Source of the DNA: Epiperipatus broadwayi
Taxonomy: Eukaryota > Onychophora > Udeonychophora > Euonychophora > Peripatidae
Direction: 5' to 3'
Length of the DNA stretch: 64,000 nucleotides
Assembly: GCA_028023455.1 (NCBI GenBank)
Contig: JAQFVV010006255.1
Location: forward strand, 2,976,001-3,040,000
Within the stretch, counting starts at the first letter, position 1, and each line of letters opens with the position of its first letter. Shown here one piece after another: positions 12,325-25,185 of this stretch. The position numbers and the translations under genes were made by a program. The notes under the pieces were generated by a model, which did no database searches, was not told where the DNA came from, and saw only the letters and a list, made by a program, of their open reading frames with translations.

Positions 12325-12749
12325 GACATGAATAAAGAATTATTTTTGGAAATAAATTCATTTTTGAAGTATATAAGAAAGAAAAAGGAAATAAGTTTTT
12401 TTATTGTAACAATTGGTTTTTTGGATAAAAAATGTAAAAAAGGGAAAGTTTTTTGAGAAGGGAGTCAAGTAAGTGTGGTGTATGTTTTGTGTTTTTAATT
12501 TAATTGATTTTAATGTATTTTATTTATTTTTAAATTTTATGGGGTTTATATGCTTTATATTGTTTTTGATTATTTTTGTTTTTATTATGTGAAGTTTGTT
12601 TATAATGTAATGTTTTTTCTAGATCCTTGAAAATGACTATAGAGTAAAGATAGTCGAAACGTTGGAAATAAGTGGAGATATATATATATATACATCAAAT
12701 AAAGTTTTTGACAAGAAAAGAAGTGATTTTTAATTATAGAATTATATGG
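12077..12749 (+). repeat. Downstream pseudo-LTR of the PLE
   Basis: The second copy of the 0.66-kb direct repeat, 3376 bp downstream of the first. It overlaps the endonuclease domain and ends at the same base (GAATTATATGG) as the upstream copy. The shared start (AATGTTTGGATTG) and end define the repeat limits exactly. Confidence 0.85.
12622..12665 (+). ncRNA. Hammerhead-like motif in the PLE tail, core altered
   Basis: PLEs are known to carry hammerhead ribozyme motifs in their terminal repeats. Here the layout is TTGAAAA, one unpaired T, a 6-bp stem GACTAT/ATAGTC with a 9-base loop, then GAAAC and GTT. Against the consensus CUGANGA-stem II-GAAAC, position 3 is U instead of C and position 8 is A instead of G. 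These two bases pair with each other in the hammerhead core, so the change keeps pairing but removes the G8 general acid. Self-cleavage is therefore doubtful. Confidence 0.45.
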
Positions 12750-12774
12750 TTTAATATACTTGTGTATAACTGTT

Positions 12775-12903
12775 GTTAAAACAGGCAAAACTCATGAGTA
12801 GGCACTAGATTTGGGGATTTTATGCACAAGCCTTCTGGCATCCATTGATTACTCTAGATTGCTGTGTGTGGCAATTCATACAGTGAATTTTGCCTGTTTT
12901 AAC
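12775..12903. mobile_element. Foldback family FB-H, short copy (A)
   Basis: GTTAAAACAGGCAAAACTC at the left end is the inverse of GTTTTGCCTGTTTTAAC at the right end. Between them lies only the last part of the forward unit: GAGTAGGCACTAGA, GATTTTATGCACAAGCC, TTCTGGCATCCATTGATTAC. The hammerhead-like motif is absent. It lies 25 bp downstream of the PLE end. Confidence 0.75.
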
Positions 12904-15479
12904 ATTCATATTTGCATGTATGTGTTTCATGAATATACAGGGAGATGTAAGATCCTGATTTAACTATACTAATACAAGATATGTGATAAGGTATTTTTTT
13001 TTATAATTTACATATTTACTTTAACTCTTCATTATTGAATTAATGCAATGATGAAAAAATATGTTTATGAGTCTATGTTTCACAACAAAACAATTATTTC
13101 AATTTTTTATATTAATAGAATTTTCTATCCTCACAATCTCTCTCTCAAGAGAGAAAAGGGGAGAGAATAAAAGAATTCTTGAGGAACTAATATAATATAT
13201 AAATATCAAATAATTTCTACAATTCTATATCCATGAATGGATGACATTTTGATATATTTTATTAAACTAATTGGAGACTACATCATATTGCCTTTCATGA
13301 TAATTACTCCATCAATTATCTTAGATATTCAAAGGTTTATTTTCTAAAAAGATTAGGGCCAGCTTTTATTCTTAAAATCAATCAAAACCAATAATAATGA
13401 ATGCTATCATGACAGTTTCTGAAAGGGCTATTTCTGCCACCACCACCCCACTATCATTTTCCATATTGCTCCATTAACATAGCCAGGTTGTTTAGCAAAA
13501 TGTTAAGCTTTGGGATTGTACAAATAGAGATTGCACATGACCACATATCAAAAATATACACTAGAGATAGTGCACATTATAAGAATACTATTATGCTAGA
13601 ATTTTAAGTAATAGTGCAAATGTTTCTTTACAAATGATTAATAAAAGATATTAATATCGTTGCACCATGATCTATTTGGTTAGAATGACACATCCATAAT
13701 TTATATATACTAAACAGCTTCCATATCTTGCTCATCAAATAGATGAGCATAATATTAAACTAAAACAACAAAAAAATATGATTAAAACTAAGGGCTTAGG
13801 AATATGTGTGTGCTGTTCTATTAGATAATGACGCTAATAATATTACATTAAATTATTTTCCAAAACTAAATGACCCCATCAAATACATAAAAATTCACCA
13901 CAAATACACGCACATATATAAATTGAATATGATTCCAAAATATTAAAAGATTAAAAATGTATTAATAATAATAAAACAAATAATGTCTAAATTTACTGGA
14001 GTTCTTAAAATTCATTTTAATATTAATGATTTAGGTCTTCAGGTGTGGATTTATATAATTATTAGTGTAATAACTGACATAGCTTTCATACATGTTTAGT
14101 CACATTATAGGTATCATGTAAGAACAAAAATCTTTTATGCTAATTTCAAACATTTTATTTTGGGGAGGAAAAAGTGCATTGTTGAATTTATATGAATGGA
14201 TTTAAGAGTTTTTAGGTTTCTCAATAATGATTCTTTTAAACAGATAGTTTAGATTTTAATTTATTGTGATAAGTACAGGTGATAGGTGTTCATCAGACCT
14301 TTTGCAAAGATCTTTCCACATGGCCTACAATCCACCTCCAAAGATCATAGGAATATAAATCCACAGTCTAAATTTGAGTTGGTATTTGACGATCCATATT
14401 AAATATACTAAAAATGAATTAATTTCTTAGTAAATGTAGGATTGTAAGAGGAAAGTTAACAAATTCTATAATCCTGATAATCTTCAATTCATATAACTAC
14501 TGCGTAAATCCCTTAGTATGTTAGTTCAATAGTTAATGATGATAATAATAGATGAATTCTCCTGTAATTTCAATATTTATAGAACAGAAGAATTGAAAAG
14601 ATTAAAAAATGTTGAAAACATATTTTCATTCTTTTATAAATGCGTTACTTTTCCACGCCACAATCTGTTATTCTAAAGCTCATAACTAGTTTTTTAGTCA
14701 GAATTGGGCTAATCCGTTTTTTAGATTTCGTAAACATCTTATTTTTTCAGTGTTAAATAAAATTCGTTTTATATAATCAAACCTTTCTTTCATCGAAAGA
14801 AAAAATCTAATAAGAACAAAAATTGACAATTTGAATTTAGAAATGTATATTTTTGATTAAATCTTACATTTATAATCATAAAAGTTTATATTGACTAGCT
14901 AGAAACTTTCTGCACCCCTCCCTCTATTCCAATAATTTCAACTTTTATAAACTATCACATTTTATTTATTCATGTTATACTATACAATGAAGTAATATTT
15001 TTCTTAGACATCTGACTTTAACACAAGATATTATAAAAATCCCATTTATCTAGATTAGCAGTCCCAAAAATTTTCTCATGAAAATGAAATTTATGTAGAA
15101 ATATTTATATATGCACACACATATACACGTCTTACTTTTGTATGCTGAAATATCAAAGGAGTAACAGTCATAATTAGTTTTAACAATGAAATCCCCCTTT
15201 CCTCCAAATAAACTTGATATTAAAGAAATGCTTTTAAACTCAAATGTGATTCCTGAAATGAATTATACCTAATAGTATATATGCTCTGAATATATACCCA
15301 TATAGTTTTATTTTTTAACATTTGACTTCATGATAATTTATCCAACTAAATTTTAACAGTGCTACTGCCTGCCTGAAGTACATTTTCAATTATTGTTTTT
15401 GCTTAGGACATAAATAATGTTTGTAAATTGCTTGGATTTATCTCAATGTATATATATTCATTTATACTGTCTATAAAAA
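12904..15479. other. AT-rich DNA, nothing recognised
   Basis: A long AT-rich stretch with poly-A and poly-T runs and isolated GC-richer words. I found no open frame above chance, no tRNA-like boxes and no internal repeat. Confidence 0.45.
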
Positions 15480-16230
15480 ATTTCCAATGTTTTAAGGAGC
15501 AACATTTCGTGAAAAAAAAAATCAACCAATCTCTTGCTAATGACATGTTTCTGGAAATCAAATCTGATATTAGTAATTTGAGAAATTACTTATAACTCCA
15601 ATAGTAAAGCAATCCAATTTTATATAAATGAGCTGATAGTGCCCAACTAGATGTTAAACTTCTAATGCAAATTTAGTGATAATTTAGCTAAAGCAATCTT
15701 TGAATTGGTTTAATGTTATTAAACAAGGCAGAGCCTTTGTGTATAAGAAAATAATTTAAAATATGTAATTAACTAATTAGGATACCACAAATAAGTTTAA
15801 TGATAATGTTATTTACTTTTGAACATTGTAGAAATTTTACAATGTTTAAAATGACAGTTTAATGATAAAAAATCAAACAATCTCTTGCTAGATATATTTC
15901 TGTCAATCAAACCTAATATCATCAATAACCTAAGGAATCAATTAAGATTGGAATCAATTAAGATTACAATACAATCACAATGTTAAAGCTTAATAATAAT
16001 TTAACTAAAGCCTTTTTGTAACAATATTTATACAAAATTGAATTGATATATTTGATGGAATCTTAACTAATTTCCTGATCTATGAATGACATTAAGTTTG
16101 ATTTTAAAAAATGTATGTCTAGCAAGAGATTGATTGATTTTTTGATCAAACATTTCTACTTGGAATATCAGAAAATTGTATGAAAATGTAAGTAAATAAC
16201 ATTATCACTATTTATGAAATCATCTTAATT
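15480..16230. repeat. Inverted copies of a dispersed AT-rich repeat
   Basis: The phrase CAATCTCTTGCTAG occurs forward at 15526 (partial) and 15880, and inverted as CTAGCAAGAGATTG at 16119. Flanking words (AATGTTATTTACTT, TTTGATCAAA) also pair between about 15800-15930 and 16100-16230. A further relative lies at 18590-18930. No coding content. Confidence 0.5.
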
Positions 16231-17380
16231 CACAAATGCAAGTAGACAACAAATTTTTTATCATCACCCATAGTTTCAGGGAGCCTGGGACTCCAGTTTT
16301 CACTGATACAGACTCCCCGTTTTATTCACCAAAGTCATAGTCTAATTTGGGATTCATAGAAAAAAAGTTTACCAAGATGTAAGTGAATATCCGTTTTATT
16401 GTTTTTTCATCTTTATAAGAAATTTTAGAACAGTTTTCACTCAAGAATAATTTAGAGTATCCATCGGTATAGTTATGCAAATGGCTGCCATTAGAAATAG
16501 GTTAAATAATTCTAGGAATCATTAGAACAACATAAAACATTGGAAAATAATTTTAAATCAAATCAAATAATTCTAAAAAGAATAAAGACACTAGAAATCC
16601 AAATTTCTTGTTAGAATAAACAGAGAAATTATTTGGACATCAAAGCTTATAGGAAACATGGAAAATAAAATGTTAACAGACATTTTTAAGAATTTCATCA
16701 TTGCATCAGATACTAGAAATGTGAAACAAGTTTCTATGACTGCAAACCAGTCAGGAAAGACAGAAAATGGCCTAGGGATTATTATAGATACAAAAATTAA
16801 TCATAAAACTAAGAAGAAATCCCAGTGTTAAATTTTTCATAGGAAAAAAGATAAGACATCATGGTGTCGAAACAGAAGTTGCGGAATGCAGCTAAACAGT
16901 ACAGATCGGAAAATTATTTAAAATTTTTAATTCAATCTTAATTTTAAAATTGAACATTATAGATTATGACTTAAGCTATCTCCCTGCACAAAAATCAGGT
17001 TTCTCTAATGATCAGAACAGAAGTTATTAGCCCACTTCCGGTGGATTGCGAGCCTCAAAAATTAAAAAAAAAAATTTCAAATCACAGAATTACAACGAAG
17101 TGATTTATGAGCAAAAAAGTAATAATTCAAAGACAAAATTAGTACAGATGATGTTTTAGATCTAAACAGAGACAGCGAATCTGCAAATTATTCATCCTCT
17201 TTCAAGCAATAATTATTGAGAACATTCCAAAGTTTAACAACAAACTTTCAGATTATACAACTGAATCCTTGATTATTAAGCAAGACCTAAAATTCAATCA
17301 AAGGAAGTAGAACCCAATTAGTATCAACAAATAAGAATCACTGTGAATCCTGAAGGACTTTATAGTTGGGGGGTTGAACA
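16231..17380. other. AT-rich DNA, nothing recognised
   Basis: No gene or repeat pairing found; composition rises slightly in GC towards the 3' end. Confidence 0.45.
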
Positions 17381-18440
17381 GGAATTGTGAACATTTGTAG
17401 TCACAGGAGGTTGATAATGATTACAAACAGATTTTCAGCTCCATTGACCTCAATGTGTAGGATGATATGGACAAATGATTTGTTCTCATGGTGTGCATGT
17501 AAATCTAGCTTGATTTCAGGACTACAATGAATCAAATGTTGTATTGGTGGGTGTGAGTTTGCACTCCCCCTTTTTTCTTCAGGTGTGGTGGTGATGGTCA
17601 TAAGGGGTTTTGTTCATTTGTGAGGCTGGTCGGTGATCATTGTCTAGTCTGGCAATACCCGCTGGGCAAGTGAAAATCACTACCTTCACTTGGATATTGC
17701 TCTGAGGGGCTACTACACTCCTGATGGATTATTTGTTAGGTTAGTGATGATTTGAGCTCACTATTATTAGGTTTCAAGAGTTAACTTTAGACTTAGAGCA
17801 TTTGTAAGGTGGTTGGTCTGCTTTGGGAGATAGCCAATTTTTGTAACACTGATGGAGTTTTGATATAATATTTCATGGGCATGGGTTTGCACTCCTCATT
17901 TCTTCCTCAGGGGCTGTGGTGATTGCTAGGGGTCTGGTCTATGGTACTGCTTGTTGACAGTTGTTGCTGCTACCTGAAAACCTGATGGGAGGGTACCTAG
18001 TCAAAGTTTCTGCACCATTTTCCTTTCTGATGGGCTGCTGTGCCTCCTTGATGGGTTGGTTTTGGGAAGTGCAGATCTGTGCTCATTATTCATTATGTTT
18101 TGCCATGTTGGCTTTCCAATTTTGTGCAGGTAGACCGAATTTGGTCCCTGCACATTTGAACTGTTAAACTGGGAGACAGAGTATCCAGAATGGTCTTTGC
18201 ATGGCTCGGCTGTAGGTCGAGGGTTTGTTGCCTTGTGGACTTGGGGTTTTGGACCTCATTGCCTGCAGTGGTTGGTGCAATGCTGGACTTGTCCACCTAT
18301 TCAGCTGATGCTTGAGTCTTTGCTTCAGGGTCCTGGGGATGGGATCATTGGTCTATGGATAACTTCTCAGCAGTTGGGCCATGTATATACATTGGGCAAG
18401 ATTATAGTAACCCTTTTGTGAATGTAGTAATTGTCTGGAG
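17381..18440. other. GC-richer block, unidentified, with internal repetition
   Basis: A sharply bounded block of near-balanced composition, G- and T-rich on the plus strand. A segment near 17550-17600 (GTGAGTTTGCACTCCCCC, CTTCAGG-GTGGTG) recurs imperfectly near 17880-17925 (ATGGGTTTGCACTCCTCA, CCTCAGGGG-TGTGGTG), and CCTGATGGG/CTGATGGG words recur several times. Frames on both strands (17401-17601 minus, 17961-18167 plus, 18093-18296 minus) overlap each other and match no family I know. Candidates are the body of an old repeat or a non-coding part of a mobile element. Confidence 0.4.
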
Positions 18441-18589
18441 TGTGTCTTTTTGTAAACAAGATTAATAATTATTTTTTTAGTACATTGGATGCTTTGCAAT
18501 CATATCGGGCAATTAGACCCAGAAGACTTCTAAGAAATCTTTAACAATAAAGGTTGCTTTGAAAGATAACATAATCACTATTGCATATT

Positions 18590-18930
18590 TGTGGTGTTTA
18601 AATATATAATTACATATTTAAATATGTTTACTTGTAAAAAAGAATAATTAAAAATAAGTTGTTTAAAGGCTCTACCTTAATCCAATACAAATAAGTGGTT
18701 TAATTAAATTACTGATAAATTTGTGTTAAAGATTTTACATTATATTGCAAATATATGTATATGGAATTGTTTGTTGGAGTTACTAATGATGTTAGAATTA
18801 ATTGACAGAAACATGTATCTAGCAAGAGATTTTTTAATTAAATGTTACTGCTTGAAACATCAAAAAAATTCTACATAAAGTATAAATAAAAGCAATATTA
18901 TACATTTGTGGTGTTTATATATATTGTAAG
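18590..18930. repeat. Further copy of the CTAGCAAGAGATT dispersed repeat
   Basis: TGACAGAAACATGTATCTAG then CAAGAGATT (about 18803-18832) matches the inverse of 15526 and 15880. The flanking TGTGGTGTTTA-ATATAT word occurs at both about 18590 and 18907. Limits are approximate. Confidence 0.45.
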
Positions 18931-20105
18931 AGGAAACATTCTCTCAAATTGATAGTGTCTATTTTTTTTTTTTACAAAAAACAATATCCAAGAAAAAGAT
19001 TATACATGCACATATATCATATTTTATCATACCCAAATAATAATAAATTAACTAAAATTAAGTTGTTGTTTTTTTTGCTTTTTAAAAAAATAGCACACAT
19101 TTATTAATTATTATCCATTGATGATATAAAAGCTCTGTTTCTGCTGTGGAGGAAGAAGAAAAATAAAATATTAAATTTATTATAAGATTTTAAATAAAAA
19201 TACAAATTGAGATATAAAAATGTTTCACTTTTTTACTAAACATTTCCCCTTTGCAATATAACAGTAAAATGAAGTTCGAATTATCAAATATCTAATTAGC
19301 TGATGAATGAAGAGTTGTGATTGATATATCAGAATTATTCTATAAACAAGGGGATACATTTTTGGACAGAATTGGAGGTTGTTTAAAATTTATTATCTTG
19401 AAAAAATATTTAAACAATTTAGGAAATACTATACTTTAAAATTTCTTATATTTTTTTTTTTTACTAATTTATACTATTTTATTAATAACTGTAGAAATAA
19501 TTTAAATGCAGTGCTAATCAAAACAAGATATTAGGGGTTGTTATATCACTATTCTGGAAAGAATATGGCTGGAAAAATAACTATATATATTAAAATAAAT
19601 AGTCCTTCAAAAGTAAATATGCTAAAAAGAAAAATATATTCAGCAAGTAAATGCATATGGAAAATAAACTTCATTATAGCCTTTTCAAGAATAAAAGGAA
19701 TTCCATTAAGATCTATTTAACACTTCACAGGATCTATTTAAAATAAAGAATGTGTCAGAGCCTCATATTAAAGAATATGTCAGAGCCTCATATTTAAAGT
19801 GAAGTGGCTACTTTAATTCTGGAATATAGTAGGAATAAAAGAATAGCAAAACTATAATGAAGCTTTCCAATGAAATATTCAAATAATATTTCAGATTTAA
19901 TTAAAGAAATAAAAAAATATAAAAGGAAATTTACTGGAATAAATATTTTAATGCCAATTGTCTACATTGAAAACATTGATAGTTCAATAGACATTTTAAA
20001 AATACGTTCACTGAATGAAGAAACACTTCAAAAGCTGTAGCATTACATTTCCACATGAAGAAAAGTATTTTCTTGCGTGTAAATAATAAAATGAATAAGT
20101 AGAAA
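18931..20105. other. AT-rich DNA with a short direct repeat
   Basis: Near 19752-19796 the words TGTCAGAGCCTCATATT and AAAGAATATGTCAGAGCCTC form a two-copy tandem of about 30 bp. Nothing else seen. Confidence 0.45.
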
Positions 20106-20109
20106 TAAA

Positions 20110-20395
<286 letters not shown>

Positions 20396-20396
20396 T

Positions 20397-22630
20397 ATAT
20401 AAAAGGTTATTATGTTGCAAATAGAAGATATTAGAGCATGCATGTGTGTATATTAGGTGTTAATGTTAATTAAATTAATATCATCTTAAATTAATAATTT
20501 CTCTGTGGCAATCTAATAGTTTACTTATTTTGTTTATTTGAGCCAAGAAAGAAATAAGATAATATCTCCAAGATTATGATTATTATTTATAATGAGTTTG
20601 TTATTTAGAATATAATTAACGTGTATGTAAGTTTTATACCTGAACATTGCAATTATAGACATTATTTTATTTGGATGATTTATATAATTGTCTATTAAGA
20701 TAATTTTCATTTGAAAAGGGGTTTTAAACATAGCCTTTCATTTCAATGTATGTCTTTAAAAAGTGCTTTCTGAATTTTCATGATCTAAATATCAAAACAT
20801 TATTTAATTTTATATCCAAACTATATCTCATCCTTGCCATTAACTGTGATATTGGTTGCTGATTGAATGAATCAAGAGTACATTTTTAGCAAGGGAAGTT
20901 TAGGATCATCATCATTTATGCATTTCTATTGAAACAGTCAGTTTCATCCATCTGCCTGTTTTACATATTTTACCTCCATGTTTATCTATATGCCAGGTTT
21001 AAACCCTCTCAGAGTACCCATTTAAATAACCATAAAATACTATATATGTGGAATCACATGTATGTGAATGGTGAGTCTGTAATTTAATAGTATATGAATA
21101 TATTACAGATATGTATTCATTTTGAAATATTTCTAATTTAAGAAATATTTTAGTTTAAATTATTTAGCCAATTTTATTGTTATATTATTGAAATCGCATA
21201 TGTATAGCATATGTATATTTCCGTTGTTGTTATTCTGCATGTATGGTAATAAAATTAGTTTTCTACTAATTATCAAAGCAACTTTTAATTCTCCATGTAA
21301 ACAACTTTTAAATTAGGTCATGCAATAGTCCTAAAATAGCATGAACTTGATTTTATAAATCTAAAATGTTAATAACAATTCGCAGAATTTTATAGCATTG
21401 TCACAATAAACAGCAGGGGAAAAAAGTAGAAAAACAAAATCTAAATTAGTTGTTGTCATTAAATGTTTTTCTAAAATAATGGGTTTTTCAGCTACGGACA
21501 AGCTTGTAAAAATAAACAGGTGGACAGAGTTAGAAAAATATAAATACTTAAAGTTTTATTGCCAAGGATCGATCATATACATAATAAGTGAATTGTAAAC
21601 AGCATCCATGTTCGTTTCACCTTTAAAATGATGGGGTAAAGTAAGTGATCCTTCACCTCTCTCCTTGCTGGGGATGGAAAGAACTTTGGTCTGATAAAAC
21701 AATGCCATATATCAGCAAAGCAACCCATGAAAAAACCTCCATTAACTTTAAATCATCACCAAAAGCATCAACTTATTTATCATCCCAAGTACCCAGAACT
21801 GCAATGAAGACAACTGGTGGTAAATTGATAAATTTTCACTCAGAGCTCTGTTCATAAACTGTGACTTTCAATTCTTTATTTTAAAAGCTAGCTATTTATT
21901 AAACTACCTTTCCAAACACCTTTTCTAAAATCTGCAAAGAAAGCTGTTAAATGCTAATGTTTAAATCTTGCCTGAATGTATAACTTGTAATATTTAATCC
22001 TCTTTTAAAATGTAAAACTATAATAATCTATTTTAAACTAAATATATGGTTTTCTGCAGACTAATATGCCTATTTCTAATCTATTCAATTCTATAATTTT
22101 ATCATTGTAATATTATATATGTTTGATATGCCAAATAACTCAAAACTGCGAGTATTTATAAATATAATTTTAGCTTATCACTCTGCGAAGATAATTTCAA
22201 ATCTTCACTATAATAAATATTAAATTATTAATTTTTCACTCGCTGTTTCGAGATCATGTTATTATTTTACTGATTAATTTTGGGTATTGATATTCTAATA
22301 ATCAGTCATTCTCTAGTTAAAATTGTAGTTTGCTTAACTCTAGTTATAAATTGTAACTACTTATACATGTAACTTGTACATCATAGGAACTAGCCACAGG
22401 TATATTCTCAAAGCATATTTTAATGTTTTATTCTTAATTAACCTGCAAATATGCTTTGTCCTCAGATTTATATATGTTGAGATGCAGGTGATAATCTTAA
22501 ACTAGATTACTAATTAATCCCCAAATAGTATATTTGAAATACTAAATTTGAGATCTGGGTTATATAGATATGCAAATAGATGCTAACTATTTTTAAGGCA
22601 TGCTAATATTTTATGTATTTGCATTATATA
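20397..22630. other. AT-rich DNA, nothing recognised
   Basis: A slightly GC-richer patch at 21610-21860 (plus-strand frame of 70 codons) has no recognisable content. No repeats seen. Confidence 0.45.
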
Positions 22631-23040
22631 TGTATAAGTTGCGGGTGTGTCCTTACTAAGTACACAATGTACAATTATCTACTTGCTGCATGATTCTTGA
22701 TGAGTCGCTGGCAGGGGTCACACTTATCCACTTAGTTTGGGTAAAGCACACTCTTTTAGAATTAGGGCACAAGGACCTAGATTATTCATAATTAATGCTT
22801 ATCCGACTCCCTGAACTACTAATGTTCCTATTTGTAGTAAGTTGAGTGGTTGTAGGGCAATCGAGCCTTTGAGGCTGAAGCCTGTGAATAATGACCCATT
22901 TGCACCTTCTAGCTTTATTAATATTTTAATATGTACCATAGAGTATATAGGTAAACCTATAATAAACCAGTTTTCTGCTCCCTTTATATTAAATGCTTAT
23001 CTAGTATCAGTGTATATCCTAATCTAGGTTAACATGCTAA
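22630..23040. other. GC-richer patch, unidentified
   Basis: Composition is more balanced than the surroundings (GCGGGTGTGTCC; GAGTCGCTGGCAGGGGTC). The plus strand is open at 22842-23027 and the minus strand reads SLFTGFSLKGSIALQPLN across the same bases. Neither matches a family I can name. Confidence 0.3.
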
Positions 23041-23699
23041 CCAGCATATCTCTGAGCCTGATTAATTGCTCAACTTAACTTGATATAGATAGATGCCATA
23101 GGAGTGCTATTAAGTTAGTTATATAACTTTGGTTATTAAGTTCCATATGATTTAGTGGACTACACAAGAGCTAGAAATTTGGCATATTAATAAAGGCATA
23201 AACTTAAATACCGCACTACATTTTATTGCAAACTTATAGTGAGATAAAACATAACATTAATCTCATTAAGTATGAAATGTCTGTGAGCGTAAGATCTCAC
23301 ATTCTCATTACATAATTTTGTATACTGTATTTTAGTTTTACTATTTGTAATAAGTTTTATTAAATTAATAATATTTAAAATATAACCTGTTTCCATATTT
23401 TTATTGTCCGTGAGTTCATTTTATCCAACTCTAGATTTATTTGCACATACATTATTATATCTATATGTAGATCATTCTATTAGATTTCATAATCAATCAT
23501 TGATATATTAATTAATCACTTAGTCATATGTGTGCATACCTGACCAAATCAGTGTTAAATTAGTTAATTTATGAGTCTTTTGTTCCACCCTGGGTGACTG
23601 CTGGACCATGGTTAAATTGAATGTTTGTGTAAGTTGAGAAGTGTCATACATAGGGTATTAGATCATTGAGCAGAGGTGAAAGGATTAAATGTTGACCAG

Positions 23700-23825
23700 A
23701 TTCTGGATCCCAGCATCCAGATTCGATCAGCTTTAGTGCATTTTGCCTGTATTTTAGATTTTATGTGGAAAGGACAATTCTTACCATTACACTATTTGCT
23801 ACTGACCTAGTCAGAATGACCAAAA
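23700..23825 (-). repeat. tRNA-like SINE head (candidate)
   Basis: On the minus strand, AATAGTGTAATGGTAAGAAT (about 23777-23796) resembles a tRNA A box with its D-loop, and GATCGAATCTGG (about 23717-23728) resembles a B box GGTTCGAATCC. The spacing between boxes is longer than in a functional tRNA, and no acceptor-stem pairing is visible. This points to a diverged tRNA-derived SINE rather than a tRNA gene. Confidence 0.4.
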
Positions 23826-24428
23826 ATATTATTATTTATGTATTATAGTATTAAATATTTTGCAAGTGGAATTTGATGTTACCAAACTAAGATCGTTCAA
23901 ATCTTCATGTCGTTAATTGTATTTAATTTCATTCATTAAAAGAAGAAGAGAGTTAGTATTTTTTAATACATTGTGGGGATTTTAAACCTCAATCAATGAC
24001 AATGTATATCACTTGATCTTGAAAAAATCTTCATTGTATTTTCATGATTAATCACCTAAGAAAGCATTATTTTTTCCCTTAATTATATTTGTCAGAACCA
24101 TCCTCATTGATTTATTATATTTTTATTACACATTACTTGTAAAGAATTTATAAATTTTATTCAATATTATAATTAATTTGCTTATTTATTCAAATATAGT
24201 TTAGCTTCACATTACCATTAGAGTCATCTATTTTAGGGTCTAGATTAAAGATTCAATATTGAATTGAGTGCTTCAGTATCTATCTGATGGTAAAAAAAGC
24301 ACATTTTTTTTTAAAATTATAAATAACATTTGATCCAAATTCCATTTTATTACATCTATATATATGAAAATCTTGATTGTGTGGAATAATTCATTTAAAT
24401 CCAACAAGAGGAATCTACAAAATGGATA
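23826..24428. other. AT-rich DNA, nothing recognised
   Basis: No gene, RNA or repeat seen. Confidence 0.45.
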
Positions 24429-24716
24429 AGCCTATCTTATGTTCCAAAAATTGCACACAAATTAAAAAATATATGTAAAGACAAATTTATTATAAGCTTT
24501 TGAACTCCTCCATCACTTAACCTATTAGTTAACAACTCTAAAGATACTTTGCCAAATGAATCAGCACATCAAGTGATCTATAAAATTAACTGCAGCCAAC
24601 CAGCATGCAATGCTGCATATTATGGAGAATCTAGGGTCAATTTGTCAATTAGATTGGTTCAACATAGATATTTATGTATAATGGAGCCCTCAGAGATACA
24701 AAAAAACATGAGTTAA
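24429..24716 (+). pseudogene. PLE relic: linker and GIY-YIG endonuclease fragment
   Basis: One frame reads SYVPKIAHKLKNI, then a stop, TPPSLNLLVNNSKDTLP, HQVIYKINCSQPACNAAYYG and ESRVNLSIRLVQHRY. This is the usual PLE order: linker ahead of the endonuclease, IYKI (GIY position), a Cys pair, YYG (YIG position) and the conserved Arg in SIRLVQHR. It belongs to a family different from the element at 9865, since the residues between motifs differ. An in-frame stop after IISF and loss of everything upstream and downstream make it a dead fragment. A fragment of the FB-H unit follows 60 bp downstream. Confidence 0.7.
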
Positions 24717-24775
24717 TATTTACACAGGGGACCCCCCCCCTTTTTCCAACCCCAGAGGGTTTTGTTTTGGTGGTT

Positions 24776-24835
24776 TAATACAATTATTGTGCTAGTATGA
24801 GATAGTGATCATGTGATGTTTAGTAGTTAATATTT
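24776..24835 (+). repeat. FB-H family fragment (start of the unit)
   Basis: The words CAATTATTGTGCTAGTATGA and GTGATCATGTGATGTTTAGT match the start of the forward unit seen at about 31999-32045 and 59372-59412. No terminal inverted repeat is attached here, so it is a solo piece. Confidence 0.65.
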
Positions 24836-24836
24836 A

Positions 24837-25185
24837 CAGACCATGAGCAGGAAACTGGTCACAGATTCAAACTAACAAAAGCAGAAGTAGTTTGCACATA
24901 GAGAGAGAGAGAGAGGGAAGAAAGTGAAAGATCAAAGAAGCATGTGCAATAGTGAGTGGTCATATAGCTATTAACAGAAAAGAAACAGGCACACCTATGC
25001 CAATGAAATGGACTATTTGAGCAAATTTGAATACATTAAATAACTTATTAGATAACAATTAAACACTGATATAAAGAATTTATAATCATACTATTAGACA
25101 TCATAAATGATATTAGAAACATGCTAGGCAATAATAAAGCTGAATATCTGTGAGTATTTTCATTAATTACCAGGTATATACATAT
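24837..25185. other. Unidentified, with a short (AG)n run
   Basis: A (GA) run lies at about 24899-24915. The rest is AT-rich without recognisable content. Confidence 0.45.

Noticed and set aside
9999-12329. Several minus-strand frames rich in Leu, Phe and Ser
   Set aside because: Antisense shadows of the AT-rich PLE gene; they do not fit membrane proteins beyond what reverse reading of Lys/Asn/Ile codons gives.
22842-23027. Possible mitochondrial or host gene fragment
   Set aside because: Both strands read open for about 60 codons, but neither translation matches a known protein clearly.
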